Positions 32,221 through 41,590 are shown, numbered from the stretch's first letter. The stretch is 64,000 nt of DNA from Rhodanobacter spathiphylli B39 (GCF_000264295.1 NZ_AJXT01000012.1:62001-126000); one strand, 5' to 3'. Translations and numbers: made by a program. The notes: a model not told the origin generated them from the sequence alone.

Positions 32221-34056
32221 TCACTCTTCCCCGGTCAGCGGAATGCCGGCATCGCGCTCGCGCACACGTTCGGCCTCGGGCGAGGCATCGGCCTCGAACA
32301 GGCGTTCCAGGTCGGCCAGCGCCTCGCGCGTGGTCTGCACCAGCTTGGTCTCGTCGTCGTAGACCAAGTATTGCGCCTTGATCAGCTCCGCATCCTGGCG
32401 CCGGAAACGTTCCACCCGGTCGACCGCCTGCTCCGGCGTGAGGCCCAGCGCGACCAGGGCCTGCTTGGTCATCTTCAGGCTCGAATACAGCGTCTCGCGC
32501 ACCGGCTCGTCGACGCCCAGGTCCATCAGCCGCCACACGTGCTGGCGGTTGCGCGCCCGCGCGATGATCTTCAGGTGCGGATACTGCCGGCGCACCACCC
32601 GCGCCACGCGCAGGCTCGACTCGGGGTCGTCGCTGGCCAGCACGAACACCTCGGCCTTGTCCGCCTGCGCGGCACGCAGCAGCTCCGGCCGGGCCGGATC
32701 GCCGTAGAAAATGTCGGTGACGTTGCCAAAGCGCTGGATCAGGTCCATCTGCTCCACCGAGTGGTCGAGCGCCACGAACGGAATGCTCTGCGCGCGCAGC
32801 ACGCGGGCCACGATCTGACCCATGCGGCCATAGCCGGCGATGATCACCCGCGGCACGTGCGTGTCGATGGTGTCGTAGGCGCGCGTGGGCTTCTTCGCCT
32901 TGCCGCCGAGCAACCGCGACAGCACGGCAACCAGCAGTGGCGTCAACGCCATCGACAGCGAGATCGCCAGCACCAGCAGGTTGTGCTGCGGGCCGTTGAG
33001 CAGTTGCTGCTCCTGCGCCAGCTTCAGCACCACGAATGCAAACTCGCCGCCGCAGGCCAGCAGCACCGCCAGCCGCAACGCCTCGGCGCGATCCAGCCCG
33101 CCGACCAGGCGGCCCAGCGGCCACAGCAACGCGCCCTTCAGCAGCATCAGGGTGAGCACCACCGCCAGTACGTGCAGCGGCTGATGCAGCAGCAGCGACA
33201 GATCCATCGACATGCCGACGCTGATGAAGAACAGGCCCAGCAGCAGCCCCTTGAACGGTTCGAGATGCGATTCCAGGTCGTGCCGGTATTCGGAATCAGC
33301 CAGCAGCACGCCGGCCAGGAAGGCGCCCAGCGTGGCGGACACGCCAGCCAGCTCCATCAGCCAGGCGGTACCCATCACCACCAGCAGCGCGGTGGCGGTG
33401 GAGACCTCCACCGCATCGGCCTTGGCCACGAAGCGGAACACCGGGCGCAACAGGTAACGGCCACCGACCACCACCGCCACGATCACGCCGATCGTGCGCA
33501 TGGTGCCGGTCAGGTCCACGCCATGGCGGGCGGAGGCCGTGGCCAGCAACGGCACCATCGCGATCAGCGGGATCGCCGCCAGGTCCTGGAACAGCAGGAT
33601 CGCGAACGCCTGGCGTCCGTAGGCCGAGCCGACTTCCTTGCGCTCGGCGAGGATCTGCAGGCCGAACGCGGTGGACGACAGCGCCAGGCTGCCGCCCGCG
33701 ATCACCGCCGTCTTGCCGGGCAGGCCTTCCAGGAAATACGCCACCGCCGCGATCACCACGCTGCTGGCCAGCACCTGCAACAGGCCGGTGCCGAACACCG
33801 AGCGGCGCATCACCCACAGCCGTTGCGGCGACAATTCCAGGCCGATCACGAACAGCATCAGCACGATGCCGAATTCGGAAATCGTGCTGACCCCGGCGGT
33901 ATCGCCGACCAGCCCGAGCAATTGCGGCCCGATCACCACGCCGGCCAGCAGGTAGCCCAGCACCGACCCCAGCCGGAAGCGCTTGGTCAGCGGCACCGCG
34001 ATCACCGTGGCCAGCAGGAACACCAGCGCGGTCTGCAGGTAGTGGTGGTTGTCCAA
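32221..34056 (-). CDS. CPA2-type K+/H+ antiporter with RCK domain (KefB/KefC family)
   Basis: A 611-residue cation:proton antiporter. The N-terminal about 390 residues form roughly 12 helices (LGYLLAGVVIGPQLLG, ALSSTAFGLQILAERKEVGSAYG); a cytosolic TrkA-N/RCK nucleotide-binding domain follows (VIIAGYGRMGQIVARVLR, residues about 395-510), with a helical tail. Kef proteins release K+ when electrophiles deplete glutathione; whether this copy is glutathione-gated is not shown. The start is TTG at 34056 (LDNHHYLQT as Met), with GGAG 11 bases upstream. Convergent with the ankyrin gene across the repeat. Confidence 0.9.
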   Translation of the reverse strand: MDNHHYLQTALVFLLATVIAVPLTKRFRLGSVLGYLLAGVVIGPQLLGLVGDTAGVSTISEFGIVLMLFVIGLELSPQRLWVMRRSVFGTGLLQVLASSVVIAAVAYFLEGLPGKTAVIAGGSLALSSTAFGLQILAERKEVGSAYGRQAFAILLFQDLAAIPLIAMVPLLATASARHGVDLTGTMRTIGVIVAVVVGGRYLLRPVFRFVAKADAVEVSTATALLVVMGTAWLMELAGVSATLGAFLAGVLLADSEYRHDLESHLEPFKGLLLGLFFISVGMSMDLSLLLHQPLHVLAVVLTLMLLKGALLWPLGRLVGGLDRAEALRLAVLLACGGEFAFVVLKLAQEQQLLNGPQHNLLVLAISLSMALTPLLVAVLSRLLGGKAKKPTRAYDTIDTHVPRVIIAGYGRMGQIVARVLRAQSIPFVALDHSVEQMDLIQRFGNVTDIFYGDPARPELLRAAQADKAEVFVLASDDPESSLRVARVVRRQYPHLKIIARARNRQHVWRLMDLGVDEPVRETLYSSLKMTKQALVALGLTPEQAVDRVERFRRQDAELIKAQYLVYDDETKLVQTTREALADLERLFEADASPEAERVRERDAGIPLTGEE

Positions 34057-34151
34057 GCGCGTGCGGCTCCGGTCGGGGAGGTTCGATTATTCCACGCGAA
34101 GGCCGGCCGCACCCGCTGCCGGTGCGGTTTCACATCGCAGTTTCCGAAAAC

Positions 34152-34180
34152 GATCAGGCCCGCTTGCGGCGGGCCTGATC
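34152..34180 (-). terminator. Terminator of dcp
   Basis: Perfect 12-bp stem GATCAGGCCCGC / GCGGGCCTGATC with a 5-base loop, followed on the minus strand by GTTTTC. It lies 26 bases after the dcp stop. Confidence 0.8.
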
Positions 34181-34205
34181 TTCCAGCGCGGAATGCTGCA
34201 ACGGC

Positions 34206-36401
34206 TTACTTCTTCGGCGCGTCCTTCAAGCCGCGGTTTTCCAGCATCGGCTCGATCTGCGGGTCCTGGCCGCGCCAGTCCCTGTACATCTTGGCCAGTT
34301 CCTCGGTGTTGCCCCGCGACAGCACCATGGCGCGGAAGCGGTCGCCGTTCTCGCGGGTCAGGCCGCCGTGTTCCTTGAAGCCCACGAAGGCGTCGTCGGC
34401 CAGCATCTCGGTCCACAGGTAGGCGTAGTAGCCGGCGGCGTAGCCGTTGCCCCAGATGTGCTGGAAGTAGCTGGAGCGGTAGCGCGGCGGCACGTAGCCG
34501 AGGTCGATGCCGTCCTTCTTCAGCGCGGCGGCTTCGAACTTGTCGGCGTCCTGCAGCGGCGCGTCGGCGCCCAGCATGTGCCAGTTCATGTCCAGCAGCG
34601 CGGCCGAGACCAGCTCGGTCATGTTGTAGCCGGAGTTGAACTTGCCGGCCTTCGTCATCTTGTCGACCAGCGCCTTGGGCATCGGCTCGCCGGTCTGGTA
34701 GTTCTTCGCGTAGTGGGCGAACACCTTCGGATCGGTGGCCCAGTGCTCGTTGAACTGCGAGGGGAACTCGACGAAGTCGCGCGCGGTGTTGGTGCCGGAC
34801 AGGGTCGGGTACTGCTCGTCGGCGAAAATGCCGTGCAGGGCGTGGCCGAACTCGTGGAACATGGTGATCACGTCATCGAACGACAGCAGCGCCGGCTGGC
34901 CCGCGGCCGGCTTGCTGAAGTTGCCCACGTTGTAGATCACCGGCTTGGTGCCCAGCAGTTTCGACTGGGTGACCAGGTTGTCCATCCAGGCGCCGCCGTT
35001 CTTGTTGTCGCGCTTGAAGTAGTCGCAGTAGAACAGCGCCATCGAGCTGCCATCCTTGTCGAACACCTCGAACACGCGCACGTCCGGCTGGTACACCGGG
35101 ATGTCCTTGCGCTCCTTGAAGGTCAGCCCGTACAGCTGGTTGGCCGCGTAGAACACGCCGTTCTGCAGCACGTTGTCCAGTTCGAAGTACGGCTTGATCT
35201 GGTTTTCGTCGAGGTCGTACTTCGCCTTGCGCACCTGCTCGGCGTAGAAGTTCCAGTCCCACGGCTGCAGCTTGAAGCCGCCGTGCTGCTGGTCGATCAC
35301 CGCCTGGATGTCGGCCGCCTCCACCTTGGCGCGGCCGGTGACGGCGGGCACCAGGTCCTGCATGAACTTCAGCGCGGTTTCCGGCGTCTTCGCCATCTGG
35401 TCGTCGAGCTTCCACGCGGCATAGCTGGGGAAGCCGAGCAGCTTCGCCTGTTCGGCGCGGATCTGCGCCAGCCGCTCGATGGTCTTGCGGGTGTCGTTCG
35501 CGTCGCCCTGCTCGGCACGGTTCCACGAGGCCTCGAACAGCGCCTGGCGGGTGGCGCGGTCGGTGAGGTCCTGCAGCTCCGGCTGCTGGGTGGTGTTCTG
35601 CAGCGACAGCACGTACTTGCCGTCCTGCTTGCGGTCCTTGCCGGCCTGGCTGGCGGCGGCCAGTTCGGCATCGGACAGGCCGGCCAGCTTCGCCTTGTCG
35701 GCGATCACCGGCGCGGCGTCCTTCGTTGCGGCCAGCAGCTTGTTGGTGAACGCGGTGCTCAGCGTGGACTCTTCCTTGTTGAGTTCCTTCAGCTTCGCCT
35801 TGTCGGCGTCGGACAGCTTGGCGCCGGCGTGCACGAAGTTCCGGTAGACCACCTCGACCAGGCGCGCCGATTCGGGGTCGAGCTTGAGCGTGTCGCGCTG
35901 GTCGTAGACCGTCTGCACGCGCTGGAACAGCTTGCTGTCAAGATAGATCGCGTCCTCGTGCGCGGCCAGCTTCGGCGCTTCGTCTTCCTGCACTTTCTGC
36001 AGCGCGTCGTCGGTGTTGGCACCGGTGACGGCGTTGAAGGCGGTCATCACCCGGCTCAGCATGGCGCCGGATTTCTCCATCGCCACGTAGGTGTTCTCGA
36101 AGGTGGGCGCTTCGGGGTTGTTCGCGATCTTCTCGATCTCGGCCATGTGCTGCTTCATGCCCTCTTCGATCGCGGGCTGGTAGTCGGCGTCATGGATCTT
36201 GTCGAACGGCGGCGCCTGGAACGGCAGCGTGCTGGCGCTGTAGAACGGGTTGCTGGTCATGTCGGTGGCCGCCGGCGCGGCGCTGCTGGTGCTGACGGCG
36301 GAAGCGGCCGGCGCGGGTGGGTTGGCGGCGCCTTCCGGCTGCTGCGAGCAGGCGGCCAGGGCCATCGTGGTGGCGATCACAATCGTGCGCAGTCGAAGCA
36401 T
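34206..36401 (-). CDS. dcp: M3 family peptidyl-dipeptidase, lipoprotein form
   Basis: A 731-residue zinc metallopeptidase that releases C-terminal dipeptides from oligopeptides. The zinc site FHEFGHALHG is near residue 515 and the C-terminal zinc/substrate region around YFQHIWGNGYAAGYYAYLW near 655. Unlike cytoplasmic Dcp it starts with a lipoprotein signal (MLRLRTIVIATTMALAAC) and an Ala/Ser-rich linker, so it should work in the periplasm attached to a membrane, as in other Xanthomonads. ATG at 36401 chosen for the signal peptide. Single-gene unit with its own terminator. Confidence 0.93.
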   Translation of the reverse strand: MLRLRTIVIATTMALAACSQQPEGAANPPAPAASAVSTSSAAPAATDMTSNPFYSASTLPFQAPPFDKIHDADYQPAIEEGMKQHMAEIEKIANNPEAPTFENTYVAMEKSGAMLSRVMTAFNAVTGANTDDALQKVQEDEAPKLAAHEDAIYLDSKLFQRVQTVYDQRDTLKLDPESARLVEVVYRNFVHAGAKLSDADKAKLKELNKEESTLSTAFTNKLLAATKDAAPVIADKAKLAGLSDAELAAASQAGKDRKQDGKYVLSLQNTTQQPELQDLTDRATRQALFEASWNRAEQGDANDTRKTIERLAQIRAEQAKLLGFPSYAAWKLDDQMAKTPETALKFMQDLVPAVTGRAKVEAADIQAVIDQQHGGFKLQPWDWNFYAEQVRKAKYDLDENQIKPYFELDNVLQNGVFYAANQLYGLTFKERKDIPVYQPDVRVFEVFDKDGSSMALFYCDYFKRDNKNGGAWMDNLVTQSKLLGTKPVIYNVGNFSKPAAGQPALLSFDDVITMFHEFGHALHGIFADEQYPTLSGTNTARDFVEFPSQFNEHWATDPKVFAHYAKNYQTGEPMPKALVDKMTKAGKFNSGYNMTELVSAALLDMNWHMLGADAPLQDADKFEAAALKKDGIDLGYVPPRYRSSYFQHIWGNGYAAGYYAYLWTEMLADDAFVGFKEHGGLTRENGDRFRAMVLSRGNTEELAKMYRDWRGQDPQIEPMLENRGLKDAPKK

Positions 36402-36683
36402 CGGGTTCCCCAGGAGTGGTGCGCCCGGCATCGGGCACGGAAGTCTGACCGCCGACTGTAGGAGCGTGGACGGTAGAAACACAAGCGGCTGCGGCGGCGT
36501 GGTTTTGGCCAGCTTTTCCGCTCCTTTTCGTCGAATGGCTACGGCTGTTCGCCTCGAACGATCGAAAAACCTGACTCAGGACCGCGTTGCCTCGCTCACC
36601 TGGTTTGTACCGCCCACGCTCCTGGCGAGATGGCGGCCCGTTTCCAGACGGTGACGCCGTGAGGCGGCGCAGAATCCTGCGAC
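36402..36683. other. Intergenic region upstream of dcp
   Basis: About 280 bases between dcp and the 115-residue hypothetical gene. No coding frame with a ribosome site was found. It should contain the dcp promoter. A short inverted repeat (GACGGTGACGCCGTGAGGCG, near 36648) is the only structure noticed. Confidence 0.3.
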
Positions 36684-37031
36684 TCAGGCGGCGCGCAGGT
36701 CGCGCAACTGCCAGGCGCCGCCGATCAGCAGGTACAGCCGATGGCGCACCACGCTCATCGGCAGATCGGTGATCAGGTCCACCTCGGTGTGCAGGTCGAC
36801 CACCCGCGCGTCCACCTGCGCGGCCGGGTCGGTGGCGCCGAGACTGTCGTCGACCGCGTCCGGATCGGGCTGCGCCGCGCGCCAGCGCCGGAACAGCTCG
36901 TCGCTGCGCAAGGCTTGCTGCAGGGTGCTGGCGAAACCGTCCGGGCCGGCGCCATCCCACGAGAAACGCGGATCGTCGCCCCGTGCGTGGACGATGTCGG
37001 CGATCGAAAGGTAGTAGTGGTTGCGGGCCAT
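36684..37031 (-). CDS. Conserved hypothetical protein (115 residues)
   Basis: A soluble acidic protein starting MARNHYYLSIADIVHARG, with GGAG seven bases before the ATG at 37031. It is rich in charged residues with a hydrophobic C-terminal strand-turn (RHRLYLLIGGAWQLRDLR). No signal peptide, membrane helix or motif I can assign. The ribosome site and composition support a real gene. It starts 53 bases after bioD ends on the same strand and could be cotranscribed with it. Function unknown. Confidence 0.65.
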   Translation of the reverse strand: MARNHYYLSIADIVHARGDDPRFSWDGAGPDGFASTLQQALRSDELFRRWRAAQPDPDAVDDSLGATDPAAQVDARVVDLHTEVDLITDLPMSVVRHRLYLLIGGAWQLRDLRAA

Positions 37032-37083
37032 GGTCACTCCGGCGTGGGAAACGTGCGCCATCCGAACACATCGGATGTGAAGC

Positions 37084-37764
37084 TCAGTCCAAGGCGGCCA
37101 CGGCGGCGGCCAGGCAGCCCGCGGCCTGCGCCGGCGCCACGCCGTGCGGCAGCACGCCCAGGCACGGCGCGGGCAGCAACGCGCGCAGCGTGTCCAGATT
37201 TTCTTCCGGCGCGTCCATCGACGGGTCCACCCGGTTGCCGATCCAGCCCAGCAGGTGGCAGCCGTCGGCCACGACTGCCCGGGCGCTGAGCAGGGCGTGG
37301 TTGAGGCAGCCCAGGCGCAGGCCCACCACCAGGATCACCGGCAACTGCCATTGCCTGGCGATGTCCGAGGCCGACAGGCCGGGCGCCAGCGGCACCAGCC
37401 AGCCGCCCACGCCCTCCACCACCACCGTCGAGTGCCGCGCGGCCAGTTGCTCGAACGCGGCGCGCAGCGGCGCCAGGGTGATCGTCACGCCGTCGTGGGC
37501 GGCAGCAAGATGCGGCGACAGCGGGTCGCGCAGCGCCACCGGATTGACCAGCGCGTACGGCAACCCCGCATCAGCACCCGCCGCCAGCAACGCCAGCGCA
37601 TCGTCGTTGCGCAGGCCTTGCGGGGTTTCCACGCAACCGCTGGCGACCGGCTTCATGCCGCAGGCGTCACGGCCGGCCGCGCGCAAGGCATGCAGCAGGG
37701 TGCAGGCGGCGTGGGTCTTGCCGATGCCGGTGTCGGTGCCGGCGATGAACACCGTCGTCGTCAT
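37084..37764 (-). CDS. bioD: Dethiobiotin synthase
   Basis: A 226-residue ATP-dependent carboxylase that closes the ureido ring of dethiobiotin from 7,8-diaminopelargonate and CO2, the penultimate biotin step. Family marks: P-loop GTDTGIGKTHAACTLL at residues 9-24, MKPVASGC near 38, and VVVEGVGGWLVPL near 113. Other bio genes are not in the window. ATG at 37764 overlaps the stop of the upstream TMEM175-like gene (ATGA), an unusual partner. Confidence 0.94.
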   Translation of the reverse strand: MTTTVFIAGTDTGIGKTHAACTLLHALRAAGRDACGMKPVASGCVETPQGLRNDDALALLAAGADAGLPYALVNPVALRDPLSPHLAAAHDGVTITLAPLRAAFEQLAARHSTVVVEGVGGWLVPLAPGLSASDIARQWQLPVILVVGLRLGCLNHALLSARAVVADGCHLLGWIGNRVDPSMDAPEENLDTLRALLPAPCLGVLPHGVAPAQAAGCLAAAVAALD

Positions 37765-38444
37765 GCCTGCGCGTAGCGCCGGTTGAACTGGTTCACCACC
37801 GGGCCGATCAGGAACAGCAGCGAGTACATCAGGCCGGGGACCGACCACATCCAGCCGGGCACCGACAACGGCATCAGCAGGGCGACCAGCGCCGAGGCCA
37901 GGCCGATCGCCGCCGGCACGATCCAGATCCGCATCTCGCGGCGTGCGTCCAGGTTGTCCAGACCGTGCCGGGCGGCGACCCTGGCCGCATCGGAGAACAG
38001 CAGGGCCAGGGTGCCGGCCATGCAGGCGTAGGCCAGCCCGTAGCAGACGAACAGCGTGCGCATGTCGGCCGGCCCGCTCACCGTGAAATCACCGGGCAGG
38101 TAGCCGCCGCTGATCGAGGAGAACACCCCTGAGAACACCATGTGCAGCGGATAGACGAAGATCATCGCGAAGAACACCAGCAGCAGCGACAGCCAGCGCC
38201 CGCTGGCGCCCGCGCCGAGGCAACGCTTGCGCCAGCGCACGTGGCCATGCCAGAAGAACGCGATCTGGAAGAAGCACACGGCAAACGCGGGGATGCCGCC
38301 CAGCGCGTGCAGCAACTTGCCGGTGCTGTCGGGAATCGATTCGCCGCCGATCAGCAGCAAGGTGAGGATGAACGCGAACGCGCCATCCACGAACATGTCC
38401 AGGCGCCCCGCCTCGATCCCTTCGCGCTGCTCGGTCAGACTCAT
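37761..38444 (-). CDS. TMEM175-like / DUF1211 potassium channel family protein
   Basis: A 227-residue membrane protein with six predicted helices. Near the N-terminus, RLDMFVDGAFAFILTLLLI matches the TM1 region of bacterial TMEM175 channels, but the signature Phe-Ser-Asp is Phe-Val-Asp here. Bacterial TMEM175 proteins are hyperpolarisation-setting K+ leak channels. ATG at 38444 has GGGGGA upstream. It is cotranscribed with bioD (4-base overlap) and divergent from the methionine sulfoxide reductase gene, 61 bases away. Confidence 0.72.
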   Translation of the reverse strand: MSLTEQREGIEAGRLDMFVDGAFAFILTLLLIGGESIPDSTGKLLHALGGIPAFAVCFFQIAFFWHGHVRWRKRCLGAGASGRWLSLLLVFFAMIFVYPLHMVFSGVFSSISGGYLPGDFTVSGPADMRTLFVCYGLAYACMAGTLALLFSDAARVAARHGLDNLDARREMRIWIVPAAIGLASALVALLMPLSVPGWMWSVPGLMYSLLFLIGPVVNQFNRRYAQA

Positions 38445-38505
38445 CTGGCATCCCCCGTGATGGTGGCTCGGCGCATAATACGGGCTTTGCCGCGGGACGC
38501 ATCGC

Positions 38506-38997
38506 ATGTTCGACCTGAAAGCCCAGACCTACGCCAGCAAGCGCGAGCACTACGCCGACCTGGTGCAGCAGGCGCGCGGCATCCTGGCCGGCGAGCGCGA
38601 CCTGATCGCCAACGCGGCCAATTTCGGCGCACTGGTCTATCACAGCCTGGCGCAGGTGAACTGGGCAGGCTTCTACCTGTACGACGGCCATGAACTCGTG
38701 GTGGGTCCGTTCCAGGGCAAACCCGCGTGCATCCGCATCGCGCTGGGCCGGGGCGTCTGCGGCACCGCTGCGCAGACCCGCGAAACCCAGCTGGTGCGCG
38801 ACGTCAACGCGTTCGCCGGGCACATCGCCTGCGACGCCGCCTCGCAATCGGAAATCGTGGTGCCGCTGGTCAAGGCCGACGGCAGCCTGCTCGGCGTGTG
38901 GGATGTCGACAGCCCGGTCACCGACCGCTTCGACGAAGACGACCGCGCCGGCATGGAAGCGCTCTGCGCGGTGTTCATGGCATCCGTGCAGGGCTGA
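38506..38997 (+). CDS. msrC: Free methionine-(R)-sulfoxide reductase (GAF domain)
   Basis: A 163-residue single-GAF-domain enzyme that reduces free L-methionine-(R)-S-oxide with thioredoxin. The three conserved cysteines are in place: GKPACIRIALG, GRGVCGTAA and HIACDAAS, and the sequence NWAGFYLYDG is typical of the family. Cytoplasmic, antioxidant. Convergent with engB, 24 bases apart. Confidence 0.92.
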   Translation: MFDLKAQTYASKREHYADLVQQARGILAGERDLIANAANFGALVYHSLAQVNWAGFYLYDGHELVVGPFQGKPACIRIALGRGVCGTAAQTRETQLVRDVNAFAGHIACDAASQSEIVVPLVKADGSLLGVWDVDSPVTDRFDEDDRAGMEALCAVFMASVQG

Positions 38998-39021
38998 AAC
39001 CCTGGTCGCGGCCGTGGCGGC

Positions 39022-39681
39022 TCAGCGCTCGCGGCCCTGATGTGCGCCTTCGCGCGGCTGCGCCAGCAAGTCCATCACCGCCTGCCGCGCCTCCTCCACC
39101 CCGGTGCCGGCCGACGAAGAAAACACCTGGGCGGTGGCGGACAGGTTTTCGGCGGCGAACTGCCTGCGCAACGCGGCCAGTGCCTGCGCCGCCTGGCCGC
39201 GCGAGATCTTGTCCGCCTTGGTCAGCAGCACGTGGCACGGCAGCTGGGTGTCAAAACAGAACTGCAGCATCAGCCGGTCGAATTCCTTCAGCGGATGGCG
39301 GATGTCGACGATCAGCACCAGCCCGCGCAGGCTGCGGCGCTGGTGCAGGTAGGCGTCGATCTCCTGCTTCCAGTGCTCGCGCATGTCCAGCGGCACCTTG
39401 GCGTAGCCGTAACCGGGCAGGTCGATCAGGCGCAGGTCGGGGGTCGGTCGCTCCTGCGCATCCCGGTGCGGCGGCAGGCTGAAAGCCACCATCTGCTGGG
39501 TGCGCCCCGGCGTCTTCGAGGTGCGGGCCAGGCCCTTGTGGTTGGTCAGTGCGTTCAACGCGCTGGACTTGCCCGCGTTGGAGCGGCCGGCGAAGGCGAC
39601 TTCCGCGCCCTGGTCGGCGGGAAGCTGGCTGATGCGATGGGCGGCGAGCACGAATTGCGCGCCCTGGAGGGGATTGGACAT
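39022..39681 (-). CDS. engB: Ribosome biogenesis GTP-binding protein EngB/YsxC
   Basis: A 219-residue TRAFAC GTPase needed for late large-subunit assembly and usually essential. Visible G motifs: G1 GRSNAGKSSALN near residue 33, G3 DLPGYGYAKV, G4 TKADK, plus the family sequence TPGRTQQMVAF. ATG at 39681 (MSNPLQGAQF) chosen; in-frame codons further upstream overlap the cytochrome c4 promoter. Divergent from cytochrome c4, a pairing common in proteobacteria. Confidence 0.94.
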   Translation of the reverse strand: MSNPLQGAQFVLAAHRISQLPADQGAEVAFAGRSNAGKSSALNALTNHKGLARTSKTPGRTQQMVAFSLPPHRDAQERPTPDLRLIDLPGYGYAKVPLDMREHWKQEIDAYLHQRRSLRGLVLIVDIRHPLKEFDRLMLQFCFDTQLPCHVLLTKADKISRGQAAQALAALRRQFAAENLSATAQVFSSSAGTGVEEARQAVMDLLAQPREGAHQGRER

Positions 39682-39690
39682 GAGGATGGT

Positions 39691-39720
39691 TTGACCAAGC
39701 TGGGGTGGCGCAGGGATAAT
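39691..39720 (+). promoter_or_regulatory. Sigma-70-type promoter for cytochrome c4
   Basis: TTGACC (39691-39696) and GATAAT (39715-39720) with an 18-base spacer, giving a leader of about 70 bases before the ATG at 39798. Best sigma-70 match found in the window. Confidence 0.6.
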
Positions 39721-39797
39721 TCTTCGGTTTCTGCCTGTTGCGGGCCGCGTGGCCGCGATCGCTGGCAGTGTTTGCAAGTCTCTCGGGAGTCAAGTGT

Positions 39798-40565
39798 ATG
39801 AGTTTTCGGTCCGCTGGTTTTCGGCCCGCTGTTCTCGGGTCCGCCATGGCCCTCGTGTTCGCGCTGTCCGCCAGCGCCGCGATGGCCCAAGATGCCAAGC
39901 CGGAGACCGCGGCCCCCGCTGCCGCAAGCACTGCCGCCGCGGCGCCTGCGGCACCGGCCGTCGCCGCTGCTGAAGCCCCGGCCAAGCCGGGTGACGCCAC
40001 CGCGGGCCAGGCCAAGGCCGCCGTCTGCGGCGCCTGCCACGGCATGGACGGCAACTCCGCCGATGCGCAGTACCCGAAACTGGCCGGCCAGAGCGAGCAG
40101 TACATCGTTCGCCAGCTGACCAGCTTCAAGGCCGGCAAGCGCCAGAACCCGATCATGATGGGCATGGCCGCGCCGCTGTCGACCCAGGACATGCATGACG
40201 TGGGTGCCTACTTCTCCAGCAAGACGGCGCTGCCGGGCGTGGCCGACCAGGCCCTGGTCGAGCATGGCCAGACGCTGTTCCGCCAGGGCGATTCGACCCG
40301 TGGCATTCCGGCCTGCATGGCGTGCCACAGCATCGACGGTCGCGGCAACCCGGGCGCGATGTATCCGCAGCTGACCAGCCAGCACGCACAGTACATCGAG
40401 GCGACGCTGAAGTCCTGGCACGACGGCACCACCTGGGGTGACGACGCGCATGCGCAGATCATGCCGGCGATCGCCAAGCAGCTGACCCCCGACGACATCG
40501 CCGCCCTGGCCAGCTACATCGAAGGCCTGCACAGCGCCGACAGCCAGCCTGCCGCCACTCCCTGA
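39798..40565 (+). CDS. Diheme cytochrome c4
   Basis: A 255-residue periplasmic electron carrier with two class-I cytochrome c domains, CGACHG near residue 76 and CMACHS near residue 174, each with downstream Met ligands (MMGMAA, QIMPAIA). A signal peptide (ending SAAMA) is followed by an Ala/Pro-rich linker of about 30 residues. c4 cytochromes pass electrons to terminal oxidases, here plausibly the aa3 oxidase. Followed by a terminator, then by two dsbA-like genes. Confidence 0.93.
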   Translation: MSFRSAGFRPAVLGSAMALVFALSASAAMAQDAKPETAAPAAASTAAAAPAAPAVAAAEAPAKPGDATAGQAKAAVCGACHGMDGNSADAQYPKLAGQSEQYIVRQLTSFKAGKRQNPIMMGMAAPLSTQDMHDVGAYFSSKTALPGVADQALVEHGQTLFRQGDSTRGIPACMACHSIDGRGNPGAMYPQLTSQHAQYIEATLKSWHDGTTWGDDAHAQIMPAIAKQLTPDDIAALASYIEGLHSADSQPAATP

Positions 40566-40573
40566 TCGAACCC

Positions 40574-40607
40574 GCGCCGACCATCAAGTGTCGGCGCGCT
40601 GGTTTTT
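40574..40607 (+). terminator. Rho-independent terminator after cytochrome c4
   Basis: Stem GCGCCGAC / GTCGGCGC with an 8-base loop, then GCTGG and a run of five T. It may be a partial attenuator in front of the DsbA genes, which start 25 bases later. Confidence 0.6.
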
Positions 40608-40631
40608 CGCGCCCCACTTTCGAGGTCTGCC

Positions 40632-41534
40632 ATGTTGAAGCGTCTGCCGTTCCTGTGTGCCGCCCTGCTCGCGCTCGCCGCCTGCAGCCATGACAGCAAC
40701 AGCGATAACAGCGCCGCCGAGGCAACCGCTCCGGCCGTCACCAGCACGGCCCCTGCCGCCACGGCGCCGGCCGGCACCGTGAGCAGCCCCGCCACCGCCT
40801 CCACCGCCGCTGCCGCCAGCACCGCCGCCGCACCGGCCGGCAGCGCAAGCGTCGCGCCGACCGAGGCTCCCGCCGACACGGCGAAGCCGGCGGTGGCCGC
40901 CGCGCCGTTCGTGGACACCGGCAAGTGGGTCGAAGGCAAGAACTACTTCCGCATCGATCCGGCGCAGCCGACCAGCCATCCGGGCAAGATCGAGGTGACC
41001 GAGGTGTTCTCCTACGGCTGCCCGGCCTGCAACGCTTTCCATTCCACCGTCGACCGCATCGCCAAGAGCCTGCCGTCGGACGCGGTGATGAACTACCTGG
41101 CCGCCTCCTTCCGTCCTGACGAAAACTGGCCGATGTACCAGCGCGCGTTCTACACCGCGCAGGCGCTGGGCGTGGTCGACAAGAGCCACGACGCGATGTA
41201 CGACGCGGTGTGGAAGAGCAAGGAGCTGTCGACCTACAACGCCACCTCCAGCGGACTGAAGCCGCAGGAGGCGTGGCCCACGATCGAGGATGCGGCGAAG
41301 TTCTACGCCAAGTACGGTGTCGACCCGAAGGAGTTCGTCGCCGTCGCCAACTCGTTCAGCGTCAACACCCAGATGAAGCGCGCCGACGACCTGATGAAGG
41401 CCTACGGCGTGGAAAGCACGCCGACCATGATCGTCAACGGCAAGTACCGCTTCACCGCGGGTGACGCGGGCGGCTACGCGCAGTCGATCGAGCTGACCCT
41501 GTGGCTGGTGTCGAAGGAAGCGGCTGGCAAGTAA
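40632..41534 (+). CDS. DsbA-like thiol:disulfide interchange lipoprotein
   Basis: A 300-residue DsbA family protein with a thioredoxin-fold active site SYGCPACNAF near residue 132 and cis-Pro region ESTPTMIVNGKY near 260. The N-terminus is a lipoprotein signal (LALAAC), followed by an exceptionally long Ala/Thr/Pro/Ser linker (residues about 25-95) tethering the catalytic domain. Expected role: oxidising cysteine pairs in exported proteins. Tandem with a second DsbA-like gene 56 bases downstream, an arrangement known in Xanthomonads. Confidence 0.9.
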   Translation: MLKRLPFLCAALLALAACSHDSNSDNSAAEATAPAVTSTAPAATAPAGTVSSPATASTAAAASTAAAPAGSASVAPTEAPADTAKPAVAAAPFVDTGKWVEGKNYFRIDPAQPTSHPGKIEVTEVFSYGCPACNAFHSTVDRIAKSLPSDAVMNYLAASFRPDENWPMYQRAFYTAQALGVVDKSHDAMYDAVWKSKELSTYNATSSGLKPQEAWPTIEDAAKFYAKYGVDPKEFVAVANSFSVNTQMKRADDLMKAYGVESTPTMIVNGKYRFTAGDAGGYAQSIELTLWLVSKEAAGK

Positions 41535-41590
41535 GCGCTTCGGTTAAGCTGGTCAGCCGGCATCCCCACCGCATTCGAGCGAAGAAACCC

